DNA of 47,860 bases, taken from positions 1 through 47,860 of the forward strand of contig JAZSMJ010000011.1 in the NCBI GenBank assembly GCA_045535815.1. The letters are read 5' to 3'. Positions within the stretch are counted from its first letter, which is position 1, and each line of letters starts with the position of its first letter. Positions 38,814 to 47,299 of this stretch are shown here, piece by piece. Source of the DNA: JAZSMJ01 sp045535815 (GTDB taxonomy: Bacteria; Bacillota; Clostridia; Oscillospirales; CAG-272). The notes under the pieces are model-generated. The model made no database searches and was not told the origin of the DNA. It saw only the letters and a program-made list of their open reading frames with translations. Both the position numbers and the translations under genes were made by a program.

Positions 38814-39965
38814 ATGAAAAAGACATTGACAAGAATAGCTTGCGCTCTTCTTATGTGCGCTACCGTAGCTCTCGGCTTTGCAGGATGCGCTTCCGAGGAT
38901 GCCGGAAACACTTGGATGATAGGCTCTATAGGCCCTTCCTCCGGTCCCAACGCTTCCTACGGTACCTCCGTTAAGCAGGGTGCTCAGATAGCTGTTGACG
39001 AGATCAACGCTGCTGGCGGTATCGCCGGCTACCAGATCTCCTTCAAGTTCGAGGACGACCAGGCTGACCCCGCTCAGGGCGTTACGGCTTACAACAGCCT
39101 CAAGGACTGGGGTATGAAGATATCCCTCGGTGCAGTTACCTCCGGAAGCTGCGGTGACGTTGCTACTCAGGCTGCTGCAGACGAGATGTTCCTTATCACT
39201 CCCTCTGCATCCGCCGCTAACTGCATTGCAGACAAATACGCTTTCCGTATCTGCTTTGAAGACCCCTATCAGGGAACGGCTATTGCTAAGTTCTTAAAGG
39301 AAGAGTACGATCTCTCCTCCGTTAAGGTCGGCGCTCTTTACAACTCCGCTTCCGACTACTCCAAGGGTATCTACGATGCATTTATGGCTGAGATCGGCGA
39401 CGCTGCTGACATAGTTTCCGCTACCTTCACAGACGATGCTCAGACAGTATTCACAGCTGAGGCTTCTCTCCTTGCTGAATGCGACATCGTATTCCTTCCC
39501 ATCTACTATCAGGCAGCTGCTGCTTACCTCAAGGCTGCTCAGTCCAACACCGACGTTCAGTACATCGGCGGTGACGGACTTGACGGTATCATCGCTGAGC
39601 TTCAGGGCGACGTTGCTCTTGCTGAAGGCATGAAGCTTCTCACTCCCTTCAACGCTACCTCTACTGATGAGATAGTTACGGCATTCGTTGCTACCTATCA
39701 GGAAAAGTACAGCTCTATTCCCGACCAGTTCGCTGCTGACGGATACGACGCTATCTACGCTGTTAAGGCTTCCATCGAGAAGGCTATTGAAAACGGCGCT
39801 GCTATAACTCCCGAAAGCACTGTTGCAGAGATCGCAAAGGCTCTTGCAGACGCTATCGTTACTCTTGACTTCAAGGGTGCTACCGGCGGTATGACATGGG
39901 ACGTTACAGGTGCTCCCACCAAGGCTGCAAACATCGTTACAATTACTGACGGACAGTACAAATAA
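38814..39965 (+). CDS. livJ: Branched-chain amino-acid type ABC binding lipoprotein
   Basis: A 383-residue binding protein of the Leu/Ile/Val (type I periplasmic fold) family. The signal ends LGFAGC (Cys25). The mature part starts WMIGSIGPSSGPNASYG and has AVDEINAAGGIAGY, FEDDQADP, GAVTSGSCG and LITPSASAANC, the normal ligand-site layout. The ATG at 38814 is better placed behind GAGAGGTG than one 18 nt upstream. Codons are strongly biased to GCT, TCC and CTT, as expected for an abundant lipoprotein. The permease and ATPase genes follow after a 463-nt repeat-filled gap. Ligand may be branched-chain or other amino acids. Confidence 0.9.
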   Translation: MKKTLTRIACALLMCATVALGFAGCASEDAGNTWMIGSIGPSSGPNASYGTSVKQGAQIAVDEINAAGGIAGYQISFKFEDDQADPAQGVTAYNSLKDWGMKISLGAVTSGSCGDVATQAAADEMFLITPSASAANCIADKYAFRICFEDPYQGTAIAKFLKEEYDLSSVKVGALYNSASDYSKGIYDAFMAEIGDAADIVSATFTDDAQTVFTAEASLLAECDIVFLPIYYQAAAAYLKAAQSNTDVQYIGGDGLDGIIAELQGDVALAEGMKLLTPFNATSTDEIVTAFVATYQEKYSSIPDQFAADGYDAIYAVKASIEKAIENGAAITPESTVAEIAKALADAIVTLDFKGATGGMTWDVTGAPTKAANIVTITDGQYK

Positions 39966-39999
39966 TTAGTTTTAAAATTTGGCCCAATCAGACATTTGA

Positions 40000-40260
40000 T
40001 TCCCGACGGAGAAGGTACGAACAATGTGCGAAAGCCTCCTCTGTGTAAGGGGAGGTGGCATTGCAAAGCAATGACGGAAGGGTTGTAATTTAAAAACAAT
40101 CCCTCACCGCCTTCGGCGGAGCTCCCTTTGCACAAGGGAGCCATACGGCGGCAGCAAGCCACCGCCCTACAAATAGAAGGTAACGCCTCGTGCGAACATC
40201 TCCGGGCGGATATAGAATCCGCCCCGACGGAGAAGGCAAACGCGGTAACGCAAAATGTAA
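40000..40260 (+). repeat. R3 mosaic repeat, copy 4
   Basis: GCCTCCTCTGTGTAAGGGGAGG, ATTGCAAAGCAAT, GGGTTGTAATTTAAAAACAATCCC, CCGCCTTCGGCGG, GCTCCCTTTGCACAAGGGAGC, GGCGGCAGCAAGCCACCGCC and a diverged 29-bp core (40203-40230). It is nearly the same as 44335-44450 over about 115 bp. It separates livJ from livH. Confidence 0.65.
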
Positions 40261-40343
40261 TTGGGATTAAAAGAACAAGTAATCGCTTTTGAGGTTAGCC
40301 GAGAGGCTAACCTCGGGGCGTATATTAAGCGGGGGCTATCGCA

Positions 40344-40398
40344 AGAGCTTATGTAGAGCTTATGCAGAGCTTATGTAGAGCTTATGCGGAGCATATGC
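40344..40398 (+). repeat. Five tandem 11-bp repeats upstream of livH
   Basis: AGAGCTTATGT, AGAGCTTATGC, AGAGCTTATGT, AGAGCTTATGC, GGAGCATATGC, without gaps. Units alternate T/C at the last base, so the array is also two 22-bp units plus one. It ends 30 nt before the livH ATG. Confidence 0.85.
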
Positions 40399-40428
40399 TC
40401 CCGTGATCAACTAAAATGAGCTGATATT

Positions 40429-41325
40429 ATGAACTTTTTTACTTTTTTGATCGACGGTCTGAGCGTCGGCAGTATTTACGCCATGATCGCTCTCGGCTAC
40501 ACAATGGTATACGGCATTGCTAAAATGCTCAACTTTGCACACGGCGACATTATCATGGTCGGCGCGTTTATGGTCGTGCTCTTCGGCACAGATCAGATCG
40601 CTGCCATCGGGCTTCCGTGGTATCTTGCCTTCATACTCGCTATAATCGCCTGCACTCTCCTCGGCATTCTGGTCGAGAAGATAGCTTACAAGCCCCTTCG
40701 TAACGCTTCCTCCCTTGCCGTTCTTATCACGGCTATCGGTGTGAGCTACCTGCTTCAGAATATTATCGCGATAATTACCAACAGTAAGACCATCGTTTTC
40801 CCGGTAGACCTGAACAGACCTACCACCACCATTTATATTACCGAAAACGTCAAGATATCTTACGGCTCGCTTATAACTATCGCGCTTATCATAATTATTA
40901 CGATCGCCCTGGTCGCCTTTATCAGAAAGACCAAGACCGGTAAGGCTATGCTTGCCGTTTCCGAGGACAAGGGCGCTGCTCAGCTGATGGGCATTAACGT
41001 CAACAAGACCATTTCCATCACCTTTGCGATAGGCTCGGCTCTCGCCGCTATCGCAGGTATCTGCTTCGGCTTCGTTTCCACCTCCGTTTCCTATTCCACC
41101 GGCGCTATGCCCGGTATCAAGGCGTTTATCGCCGCAGTTCTCGGCGGTATCGGCTCTATTCCCGGTGCGGTCATCGGCGGTATACTTATCGGCCTTATCG
41201 AGAGCATCTGTACCTTTATCGGTCTTTCCAAGTGGAAGGAAGCCATCGTTTTCGTCATACTCGTTATTATTCTTCTCTTTAAGCCGACCGGAATATTCGG
41301 CAAAAAGAAGAATGAGAAGGTTTAA
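40429..41325 (+). CDS. livH: Branched-chain amino-acid ABC permease LivH
   Basis: A 298-residue permease with about eight helices. Family motifs: DGLSVGSIYAMIALGYTMVYGIAKMLNFAHGD at the start (8-39, quoted in parts: ALGYTMVYGI, LNFAHGD), LMGINVNKT in the coupling region and AVLGGIGSIPGAVIGG near the end. It forms the channel with LivM. No strong ribosome binding site is seen before the ATG (TGAGCTGAT only), in contrast to livM. Confidence 0.93.
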   Translation: MNFFTFLIDGLSVGSIYAMIALGYTMVYGIAKMLNFAHGDIIMVGAFMVVLFGTDQIAAIGLPWYLAFILAIIACTLLGILVEKIAYKPLRNASSLAVLITAIGVSYLLQNIIAIITNSKTIVFPVDLNRPTTTIYITENVKISYGSLITIALIIIITIALVAFIRKTKTGKAMLAVSEDKGAAQLMGINVNKTISITFAIGSALAAIAGICFGFVSTSVSYSTGAMPGIKAFIAAVLGGIGSIPGAVIGGILIGLIESICTFIGLSKWKEAIVFVILVIILLFKPTGIFGKKKNEKV

Positions 41326-41337
41326 GGAGGGGTCATC

Positions 41338-42459
41338 ATGAAGGAAAAGACAAGACATAACCTCAAGCTTTCTCACTACGTGAACTATATTCTGGTGCTC
41401 GGCGTTCTTGTTTTCGTTATTATTATCGACAACGTCGGCGCACTCAGCAGCACAAACCGTGACCTGCTTATCAAGACCGGCTACTATGCGATAATGACCA
41501 TTTCGCTCAATCTTATTGTCGGCTTCCTCGGTGAGCTCAGCCTCGGTCACGCCGCACTTATGTGCGTTGGCGCATATGCAGGCGGTCTGGTTGCAAAGGC
41601 GCTCGGCGCATTCCCCTCGCTCATCTATTTCCCGCTTGCCATTGTTGCAGGCGCGGTGGTAGGTGCGCTGTTTGGCGGCATTATGGGCCTGCCCTCGCTT
41701 CGTCTGCGTGGCGACTACGTTGCCATCATCACCCTTGCCATGACGCAGATAATCAAAAACGCTGCCGATAACCTCGATTTCATCACGGGCGGTGCGTCCG
41801 GTCTTAAGGACGTTCCGAGAACGACCAACTATATAAACTGCTTTATCGTGCTCTTCCTCTGCCTTATCGTAGTGCAGAATTTCGTAAAGTCAAAGCACGG
41901 CCGTGCAGTTACAGCCATCAGAGATAACGCTATTGCGGCTAACGCTTGCGGTATAAACGTGAGTAACTACAAGGTGCTGGTATTCACTCTTGCCGGTGCG
42001 CTTGCAGGTGTGGGCGGCGTTCTTGCCACCATGTACCGTGGCGCCGTTTATCCCAATAACTATACCTACAACGAATCCATCAACATTCTCGTTATGGTGG
42101 TGCTGGGCGGTATGGGTAATCTTACCGGCTCGCTTATCGCCGCCGCTATACTTACCTTCGTTCCGCAGTATCTTAAGGTTATCGGCTTTACCGACGCTTA
42201 CCGCATGGTTGCCTACGCCGTTATCCTTATCGTTATGATGATACTCAACAACTGGGCTCCCTTCAAGCGCTTCAAGACAAGACTGAGCGCTAAGGTGAAG
42301 TCGATGTTTACCGCTCGCTCAAAGCGGCTGAGCCGTGAGGAGCGCCATCTTGCAGTGGAAAAGAATATGATCAAGCAGGTGGCAGATAAGAACGAGAACG
42401 AGGACGTCCTTCTCTCGACAGAGCTTTCCTCCTCGGACGATCGCAGAAAGGGAAGGTGA
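41338..42459 (+). CDS. livM: Branched-chain amino-acid ABC permease LivM
   Basis: A 373-residue permease with about ten helices. Marks: GYYAIMTISLNLIVGFLGELSLGHAALM (in parts: SLNLIVGF, ELSLGHA), LPSLRLRGDYVAIITLA, AITLAMTQ and the late VLGGMGNLTGS. After the last helix an unusual hydrophilic tail of about 60 residues, rich in Arg, Lys, Glu and Ser, ends SSDDRRKGR. AAGGAGGGG before the ATG is strong. It lies 12 nt after livH and 4 nt before livG. Confidence 0.93.
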   Translation: MKEKTRHNLKLSHYVNYILVLGVLVFVIIIDNVGALSSTNRDLLIKTGYYAIMTISLNLIVGFLGELSLGHAALMCVGAYAGGLVAKALGAFPSLIYFPLAIVAGAVVGALFGGIMGLPSLRLRGDYVAIITLAMTQIIKNAADNLDFITGGASGLKDVPRTTNYINCFIVLFLCLIVVQNFVKSKHGRAVTAIRDNAIAANACGINVSNYKVLVFTLAGALAGVGGVLATMYRGAVYPNNYTYNESINILVMVVLGGMGNLTGSLIAAAILTFVPQYLKVIGFTDAYRMVAYAVILIVMMILNNWAPFKRFKTRLSAKVKSMFTARSKRLSREERHLAVEKNMIKQVADKNENEDVLLSTELSSSDDRRKGR

Positions 42460-42463
42460 GCAT

Positions 42464-43222
42464 ATGAGCGTACTTGAAGTCAGAGATCTCAGTATCGTAT
42501 TCGGCGGTCTTAAGGCCGTTCAGAATTTCAATCTGAGGATAGAAAAAAATCAGATATACGGTCTGATAGGCCCCAACGGTGCCGGTAAGACCACCGTTTT
42601 CAATATGCTGACCGGCGTTTACAAGCCGACATCGGGTGAGTTCTTCCTTAACGGAGAAAATCTCACCGGTCACTCGCCTATTGAGATCAACAAAAAGGGT
42701 ATTGCACGTACCTTCCAGAATATCCGTCTTTTCTCGGGTATGTCGGTTATCGACAACGTTCTGGTCGGTATGATAAATCAGTCAAAGTGCTCTATCTTCT
42801 CCTCTATTTTCAGGCTTCCGAGCTTCTGGAGGACTGAAAAGGAGCTGAGAGCCAAGGCGAGAGAGCTTCTTCGTGTTTTCGATCTCGACGAGGAAAGACG
42901 CACCCTTGCCTGCAATCTCCCCTACGGTAAGCAGCGCAAGCTGGAGATCGCAAGAGCGCTTGCCACAAATCCCAAGCTTCTTTTGCTCGATGAGCCTGCT
43001 GCCGGTATGAACCCACAGGAAACCGCCGAGCTTATGGATACCATCCGCTTCGTTCGGGATAAATTCGACGTGTCCGTTCTTCTGATAGAACACGATATGA
43101 GCCTGGTTTCCGGTATCTGCGACGAGCTGACCGTTCTCAATTTCGGCACGACGCTTGCTCACGGCGACGTTCGTGAGGTGCTCAACAATCCGGAAGTTAT
43201 CAAGGCGTATTTAGGAGACTGA
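42464..43222 (+). CDS. livG: Branched-chain amino-acid ABC ATPase LivG
   Basis: A 252-residue ATPase. Walker A GPNGAGKTT (36-44), the LivG-type insert after GIARTFQNIRLF, signature LPYGKQRKLEIARAL, Walker B LLLLDEPAAGMN and the switch His in LIEHDMSLV. All catalytic residues are in place. GGAAGG precedes the ATG, 4 nt after livM. It works with LivF as a heterodimer under the LivHM channel. Confidence 0.95.
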   Translation: MSVLEVRDLSIVFGGLKAVQNFNLRIEKNQIYGLIGPNGAGKTTVFNMLTGVYKPTSGEFFLNGENLTGHSPIEINKKGIARTFQNIRLFSGMSVIDNVLVGMINQSKCSIFSSIFRLPSFWRTEKELRAKARELLRVFDLDEERRTLACNLPYGKQRKLEIARALATNPKLLLLDEPAAGMNPQETAELMDTIRFVRDKFDVSVLLIEHDMSLVSGICDELTVLNFGTTLAHGDVREVLNNPEVIKAYLGD

Positions 43223-43228
43223 TTACTT

Positions 43229-43939
43229 ATGGCTTTACTTGAAGTTAAGGACCTTCAGGTCAATTACGGACTTATAAATGCAATAAAGGGCGTTTCGTTT
43301 GAGGTTAACGAGGGCGAGATCGTTTCGCTTATCGGCGCTAACGGCGCCGGTAAGACCACTATCATGCACGCTCTCAGCTGCCTTATACCCAAAAAGGCAG
43401 GCAGCGTTCACTTCGACGGGCAGGATATCACCTTCGCTCACGCTCACAAGCTCATTCCCATGGGAATGGCTCAGGTGCCCGAGGGAAGACGTATCTTCCA
43501 GGAGCTGACCGTTTTTGAAAATCTTCAGCTCGGCTATTTTACAAGGAAAAACAAGGGCGAGTTCGAGGCTCTTATTGACGAGATATACCAAAGATTCCCC
43601 ATTCTGAAGGAGCGCTCAAATCAGATCGCAGGCACCCTTTCGGGCGGTGAGCAGCAGATGCTTGCCACCAGCCGTGCGCTTATGTCAAAGCCTAAGCTGC
43701 TTCTGATGGATGAGCCCAGTATGGGTCTTTCGCCCCTTTACGTTAATACCATCTTCGATATGATAAAGGAGGTCAACCGTGCCGGTACTACCGTTTTGCT
43801 GGTTGAGCAGAACGCTAAAAAGGCTCTCTCTATCGCTGACAGAGCTTACGTTCTCGAAATCGGTAAGATGACTATGACCGGTAGCGGCGCCGAGCTTTTG
43901 AATGACGAAGGTATAAAGAAGGCTTACCTCGGCGGCTAA
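43229..43939 (+). CDS. livF: Branched-chain amino-acid ABC ATPase LivF
   Basis: A 236-residue ATPase. Walker A GANGAGKTT, the LivF-specific MGMAQVPEGRRIFQELTVFENL, signature LSGGEQQM, Walker B LLLMDEPSMGLSP, then LVEQNAKKAL where the switch His is Gln/Asn-like, as usual in LivF. Starts 6 nt after livG. Its stop codon lies inside the terminator loop that follows. Confidence 0.95.
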   Translation: MALLEVKDLQVNYGLINAIKGVSFEVNEGEIVSLIGANGAGKTTIMHALSCLIPKKAGSVHFDGQDITFAHAHKLIPMGMAQVPEGRRIFQELTVFENLQLGYFTRKNKGEFEALIDEIYQRFPILKERSNQIAGTLSGGEQQMLATSRALMSKPKLLLMDEPSMGLSPLYVNTIFDMIKEVNRAGTTVLLVEQNAKKALSIADRAYVLEIGKMTMTGSGAELLNDEGIKKAYLGG

Positions 43940-43951
43940 CGCCGAGGTTTT
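43927..43951 (+). terminator. Terminator overlapping the livF stop
   Basis: CCTCGGC (43927-43933) and GCCGAGG (43941-43947) with TTTT after; the loop contains the TAA stop (43937-43939). Confidence 0.75.
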
Positions 43952-43988
43952 GATATTTTCACCCTTATGCCCATTTTTTTTGAAAACA

Positions 43989-44134
43989 CGGGGGAAAGGA
44001 CTTTCGTTACGCCTTGAAAGGCGTAACGAAATCTCCCCAACTTTTTGAAAAAAGCACGTGAGTTCTTCGAACTCGGCAAAACTTTCAAAAAACAAGCTGC
44101 TTGCTGTCAGGTCTTGCAAGTGCTTATATTTTTT
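43989..44134 (+). repeat. R1 element copy B
   Basis: The first hairpin has CTTTCGTTACGCC/GGCGTAACGAAA arms; the second has an insertion (AGCACGTGAGTTCTTCGAACTCGGC) that breaks the pairing; the third is CTTGC...GCAAG, ending CTTATATTTTTT. Its head lies 49 nt after the livF stop. Confidence 0.7.
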
Positions 44135-44149
44135 GAGGGTTGGGTGCTA

Positions 44150-44465
44150 ACAAACGCATCTCGGGCGGATATGGAAGGTCGCCCCTACGGAGATGAGGTA
44201 ATAGTGAATAGTGAATAATGAATAATGAATAATTGCCCTCTCCGTCGCCGAAGGCGACACCTCTCCCAGAGGGAAAGGATCTCGGACTGTCGAGGGCGGT
44301 GTGTCCCTACGGAGAAGGTGCGAACATAGGTTGTGAGCCTCCCCTGTGTAAGGGGAGGTGGCAGGCGAAGCCTGACGGAAGGGTTGTGATTTAAAAACAA
44401 TCCCTCACCGCCTTTGGCGGAGCTCCCTTTGCACAAGGGAGCCATACGGTACGATGCGAACATTG
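44150..44465 (+). repeat. R3 mosaic repeat, copy 5
   Basis: The 29-bp core (44162-44190), AATAGTGA/AATAATGA simple repeats, a CTCTCCGTCGCCGAAGGCGACACC block, GCCTCCCCTGTGTAAGGGGAGG, AGGCGAAGCCT, CCGCCTTTGGCGG and GCTCCCTTTGCACAAGGGAGC. Flanked by R1 copies B and C in inverted orientation. Confidence 0.65.
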
Positions 44466-44470
44466 CCCAC

Positions 44471-44593
44471 AAATATAAGCAGTTGCTAAATCTAACAGCA
44501 AGCAGTCTGTATATTGAAGTTTTTTGTCCCACTTTTTTTCAAAAAAGTGGGGAAGAGATTACTTACCGCCGCTGGCGGTGAGGAATCCTTTTT
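44471..44593 (-). repeat. R1 element copy C (reverse)
   Basis: Read on the minus strand: AAGGATTCCTCACCGCC/GGCGGTAAGTAATCTC hairpin (subtype II), CCCACTTTTTTGAAAAAAAGTGGG, then GCTTGCTGTTAGATTTAGCAACTGC and CTTATATTT. Its head lies 30 nt before the EamA start. Confidence 0.7.
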
Positions 44594-44623
44594 CCTTCGT
44601 ATTTTCTGAGAGGAGTTTGACGT

Positions 44624-45505
44624 ATGACTGAAAAAAACAGAGCGAGGCTTATGCTGATATCGTCGATGGTGATATTCGGGACAATAGGCATATTCAGAGA
44701 ATACATACCGCTGCCGTCATCGGTAATTGCGCTGGCGAGGAGCTTTATCGGCGTTCTGACCCTTATGTTGCCGGTGTTTATCGGCAAGGTAAGGCTTTCG
44801 CTTGCCGATATTCGCAGAAATATTCTTCCGCTGTTCATATCGGGTGCGGTCATGGGCTTCAACTGGATCCTTCTTTTTGAGGCATACCGCTTCACCACCG
44901 TTGCGACTGCCACCCTTTGCTACTACATGGCGCCTATATTCGTAACGGTTGCCTCCCCTCTTCTTTTAAGTGAGAGGATATCCTTGAAAAAGGGGCTGTG
45001 CATACTCGTTGCACTCATCGGCATGATACCCGTATCGGGCGTGCTTGCGCCGTCGGGCGTTGCCGCCTACAACGCAAGGGGTATAATTTTCGGGCTTCTG
45101 GCGGCGGTCTTTTACGCTACCGTAGTTCTTATAAACAAAAAGACCAAGGGGATATCCTCATACGACCGCACGGTCACTCAGCTTGCGGTTGCAGGTGCGG
45201 TGCTGCTTCCTTACGTTCTTCTGACTGAGGAGGTTGCTTCGCTATCCTTTACGGTGCAGGGAACGGTACTTCTTCTGGTGGTCGGTCTTATCCACACCGG
45301 CATTGCCTACGCTATGTATTTCGGCTCGATGCAGCCCCTCAGCGCACAGACGCTTGCTCTGTTCAGCTACATTGACCCTATTGTTGCCATCCTTTTATCC
45401 GCACTTATTCTGGGCGAGGGACTGACGCCTCTTACGGCTCTCGGTGCGGTGCTTATACTCGGCTCGACCTTGGTCAGCGAGATATCGCTTAAGCGCAAGG
45501 AATAA
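44624..45505 (+). CDS. EamA/DMT-family transporter
   Basis: A 293-residue membrane protein with ten helices in two EamA repeats (about 8-140 and 152-288), the drug/metabolite transporter layout. Marks include FRFTTVATATLCYYMAPIFV (quoted in part: ATATLCYYMAP) and, in the second half, LALFSYIDPIVAILLSALILGE (part: SYIDPIVAI). Such proteins export amino acids or other metabolites. AGGAG precedes the ATG. It is next to the liv genes but separated by a 684-nt repeat island; its leader begins in R1 copy C. Confidence 0.88.
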   Translation: MTEKNRARLMLISSMVIFGTIGIFREYIPLPSSVIALARSFIGVLTLMLPVFIGKVRLSLADIRRNILPLFISGAVMGFNWILLFEAYRFTTVATATLCYYMAPIFVTVASPLLLSERISLKKGLCILVALIGMIPVSGVLAPSGVAAYNARGIIFGLLAAVFYATVVLINKKTKGISSYDRTVTQLAVAGAVLLPYVLLTEEVASLSFTVQGTVLLLVVGLIHTGIAYAMYFGSMQPLSAQTLALFSYIDPIVAILLSALILGEGLTPLTALGAVLILGSTLVSEISLKRKE

Positions 45506-45512
45506 ATTTTTG

Positions 45513-45541
45513 TGGACTTTTTCGCTTATCTGTATTATAAT
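45513..45541 (+). promoter_or_regulatory. Promoter of the second orphan binding protein
   Basis: TGGACT 45513-45518, 17-nt spacer, TATAAT 45536-45541; ribosome binding site GAGAGGAA before the ATG. Confidence 0.6.
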
Positions 45542-45576
45542 ATCCTTATAAAGAGTGATGATCCGAGAGGAATCTT

Positions 45577-47070
45577 ATGAAGAGATATATTTTAACCTTG
45601 ATTTTAGCGCTCGTGCTTCTGGCGCTGACCTCCTGCTCGCTTATAGTTCTGAGCGACAGGGAGGATGCACTCGACACCTCGGTCGATACCGAGGAGACTA
45701 CGGGCGGTGCTGAGCAGACGATCGTCCCTGAAGAGACTACCGACGACGGCGTCGTCCGTCTGCCTCTTGACGGCGATGAGGCTTACGGTCAGGCGGCTTC
45801 CTATCTTAACGCTCTGCCTGTTCGTGATCTTGGCGACGTCGGCATAGTTATCGCCACCACCGATGCGGACACCTATGCGCCCACCTCCTCAAGTGCGGTC
45901 AGTGCGGCTCGCATTGAGCGAAACCGCATGGTCGAGCAGAAGTACAACACCAGGATAGTCGTAAATCAGCGGACTGCCGCCGAGCTTTACAGCGAGGTTA
46001 GAGAAGCGGTCAAGGCGGGTATGTACTACGCCGATATTATTGCCATTCCGCAGAGGACGCTCGGTCTTTTTCAGGCAAATTCGCTTCTTATGAATATGCA
46101 CAGTCTGCCCTACACGTCCTACGGTGCAGACTATTACGATCACGACGCCATCGAGCAGATGAGCGCCATGCACGACACCTTTGCGGTGTCGGGTGCGGCA
46201 AGTCAGAACCGTGACTTTTGCTACGCAGTATTTTTCAACAAGGACGTGGCAGAGGATCACTCGCTCGATCTTTACACTCAGGCGCTCGGCGGTGAGTGGA
46301 CCTGGGATGCGCTGGTCAGCGCCGTTAAGACGGTCAGCTCAGACCTAAACGGCGGCATTTACGGATACGCTTACAACACCACGCTCAGCGGATTTATCGA
46401 CACTGCCTTTGCTTCGAGCGGCGAGAGGTACGTTACCACAGGTGCAGGTCTTGTTCCTAAGGTGACCTACAGCGGTGAGAGGGCAGAGAGCATGGTATCG
46501 TTTCTGTCGGCGCTTATAGGCGATAGCAGTCTGGTCTATCCCGAGATATCGGACGAGGATCAGTCGAGGGCTTCGGGCGGCTTCTACGGCGGCGACGTGA
46601 TGTTCTATATTTACCGTTTGGGTGCATCGTCGTGGTTCAAGAATATGGAAAGCGATTGGGGGATTCTGCCCCTGCCAAAGCTTGATACTGCGCAGGAGGG
46701 CTACTCGACCTACGTCGATCCCGATGCGACCGTGCTTGCCGTTATAAAAAACAACAGCAACACCGAAAGCACCGGTATGATCCTTCAGGCGCTGAACGCC
46801 GCCTCGTACGGTCACGTTGAAGAGGCCTACTACACCGATAAGATAAACAACGTTTTGAGGGATAACTCCTCGGCTCTCATGCTCGATCTTATTATCGAGG
46901 GCTCGAGGTTCGATTTTGCCAATATGTTTGCCGTTTCCTACGGCAAGCTCGAAAACGCTACACGCTTTGCCGTGCGCTCTGCCGTTAAGCTGGGCACTAC
47001 CGTCGAGCAGGCCTACGGCTACCACGCCTCCTCCGCTCAGAATGAGCTCGCCGCAGCCTTTGGCGAGTGA
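45577..47070 (+). CDS. Extracellular solute-binding lipoprotein, second orphan
   Basis: A 497-residue lipoprotein. The signal ends LALTSC (Cys20), then an acidic Thr/Glu linker. The mature part shares the fold and spacing of the protein encoded at 27654: ARIERNRMVEQKYN, YADIIAIPQRTLG, FCYAVFFNKDVAED, GGEWTWDALVSAVK and the hallmark DWGILPLPKLDTA. Identity to the first copy is limited, so ligands probably differ. No permease or ATPase genes accompany it. R1 copy D begins 28 nt after its stop. Confidence 0.84.
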   Translation: MKRYILTLILALVLLALTSCSLIVLSDREDALDTSVDTEETTGGAEQTIVPEETTDDGVVRLPLDGDEAYGQAASYLNALPVRDLGDVGIVIATTDADTYAPTSSSAVSAARIERNRMVEQKYNTRIVVNQRTAAELYSEVREAVKAGMYYADIIAIPQRTLGLFQANSLLMNMHSLPYTSYGADYYDHDAIEQMSAMHDTFAVSGAASQNRDFCYAVFFNKDVAEDHSLDLYTQALGGEWTWDALVSAVKTVSSDLNGGIYGYAYNTTLSGFIDTAFASSGERYVTTGAGLVPKVTYSGERAESMVSFLSALIGDSSLVYPEISDEDQSRASGGFYGGDVMFYIYRLGASSWFKNMESDWGILPLPKLDTAQEGYSTYVDPDATVLAVIKNNSNTESTGMILQALNAASYGHVEEAYYTDKINNVLRDNSSALMLDLIIEGSRFDFANMFAVSYGKLENATRFAVRSAVKLGTTVEQAYGYHASSAQNELAAAFGE

Positions 47071-47098
47071 GGCTTGTGCGAGGAGATTCTTGAAAACG

Positions 47099-47226
47099 TG
47101 GGGAAAAGGATTCCTCACCGCCGGTGGCGGTAAGTAATCTCTTGCCACTTTTTGAAAAAAGTGGCGCAAAAACTTTCACAATACAGACTGCTTGCTGAAA
47201 GATTTAGCAACTGCTTATATTTTTTT
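47099..47226 (+). repeat. R1 element copy D
   Basis: Subtype II head AGGATTCCTCACCGCC/GGCGGTAAGTAATCTC, then GCCACTTTTTGAAAAAAGTGGC, then GCTTGCTGAAAGATTTAGCAACTGC and CTTATATTTTTTT. Confidence 0.7.
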
Positions 47227-47227
47227 A

Positions 47228-47264
47228 CATCCTCCGACCGTATATCGTGGTCGGAGGATGTTTT
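47228..47264 (+). terminator. Terminator beyond R1 copy D
   Basis: CATCCTCCGACC (47228-47239) and GGTCGGAGGATG (47249-47260): a perfect 12-bp stem followed by TTTT. Confidence 0.75.
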
Positions 47265-47299
47265 GCGTAGGTGCGGTGTTCCTTTTTTATAAAAATATG

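Noticed and set aside
40344..40398. 11-bp repeats as a CRISPR remnant
   Set aside because: Units are contiguous, with no spacers, and far too short.
40411..41550. Long open frame on the minus strand across livH
   Set aside because: It is antisense to a clear LivH/LivM gene, has a charged composition with no known fold and no ribosome binding site; it results from codon bias of the real gene.
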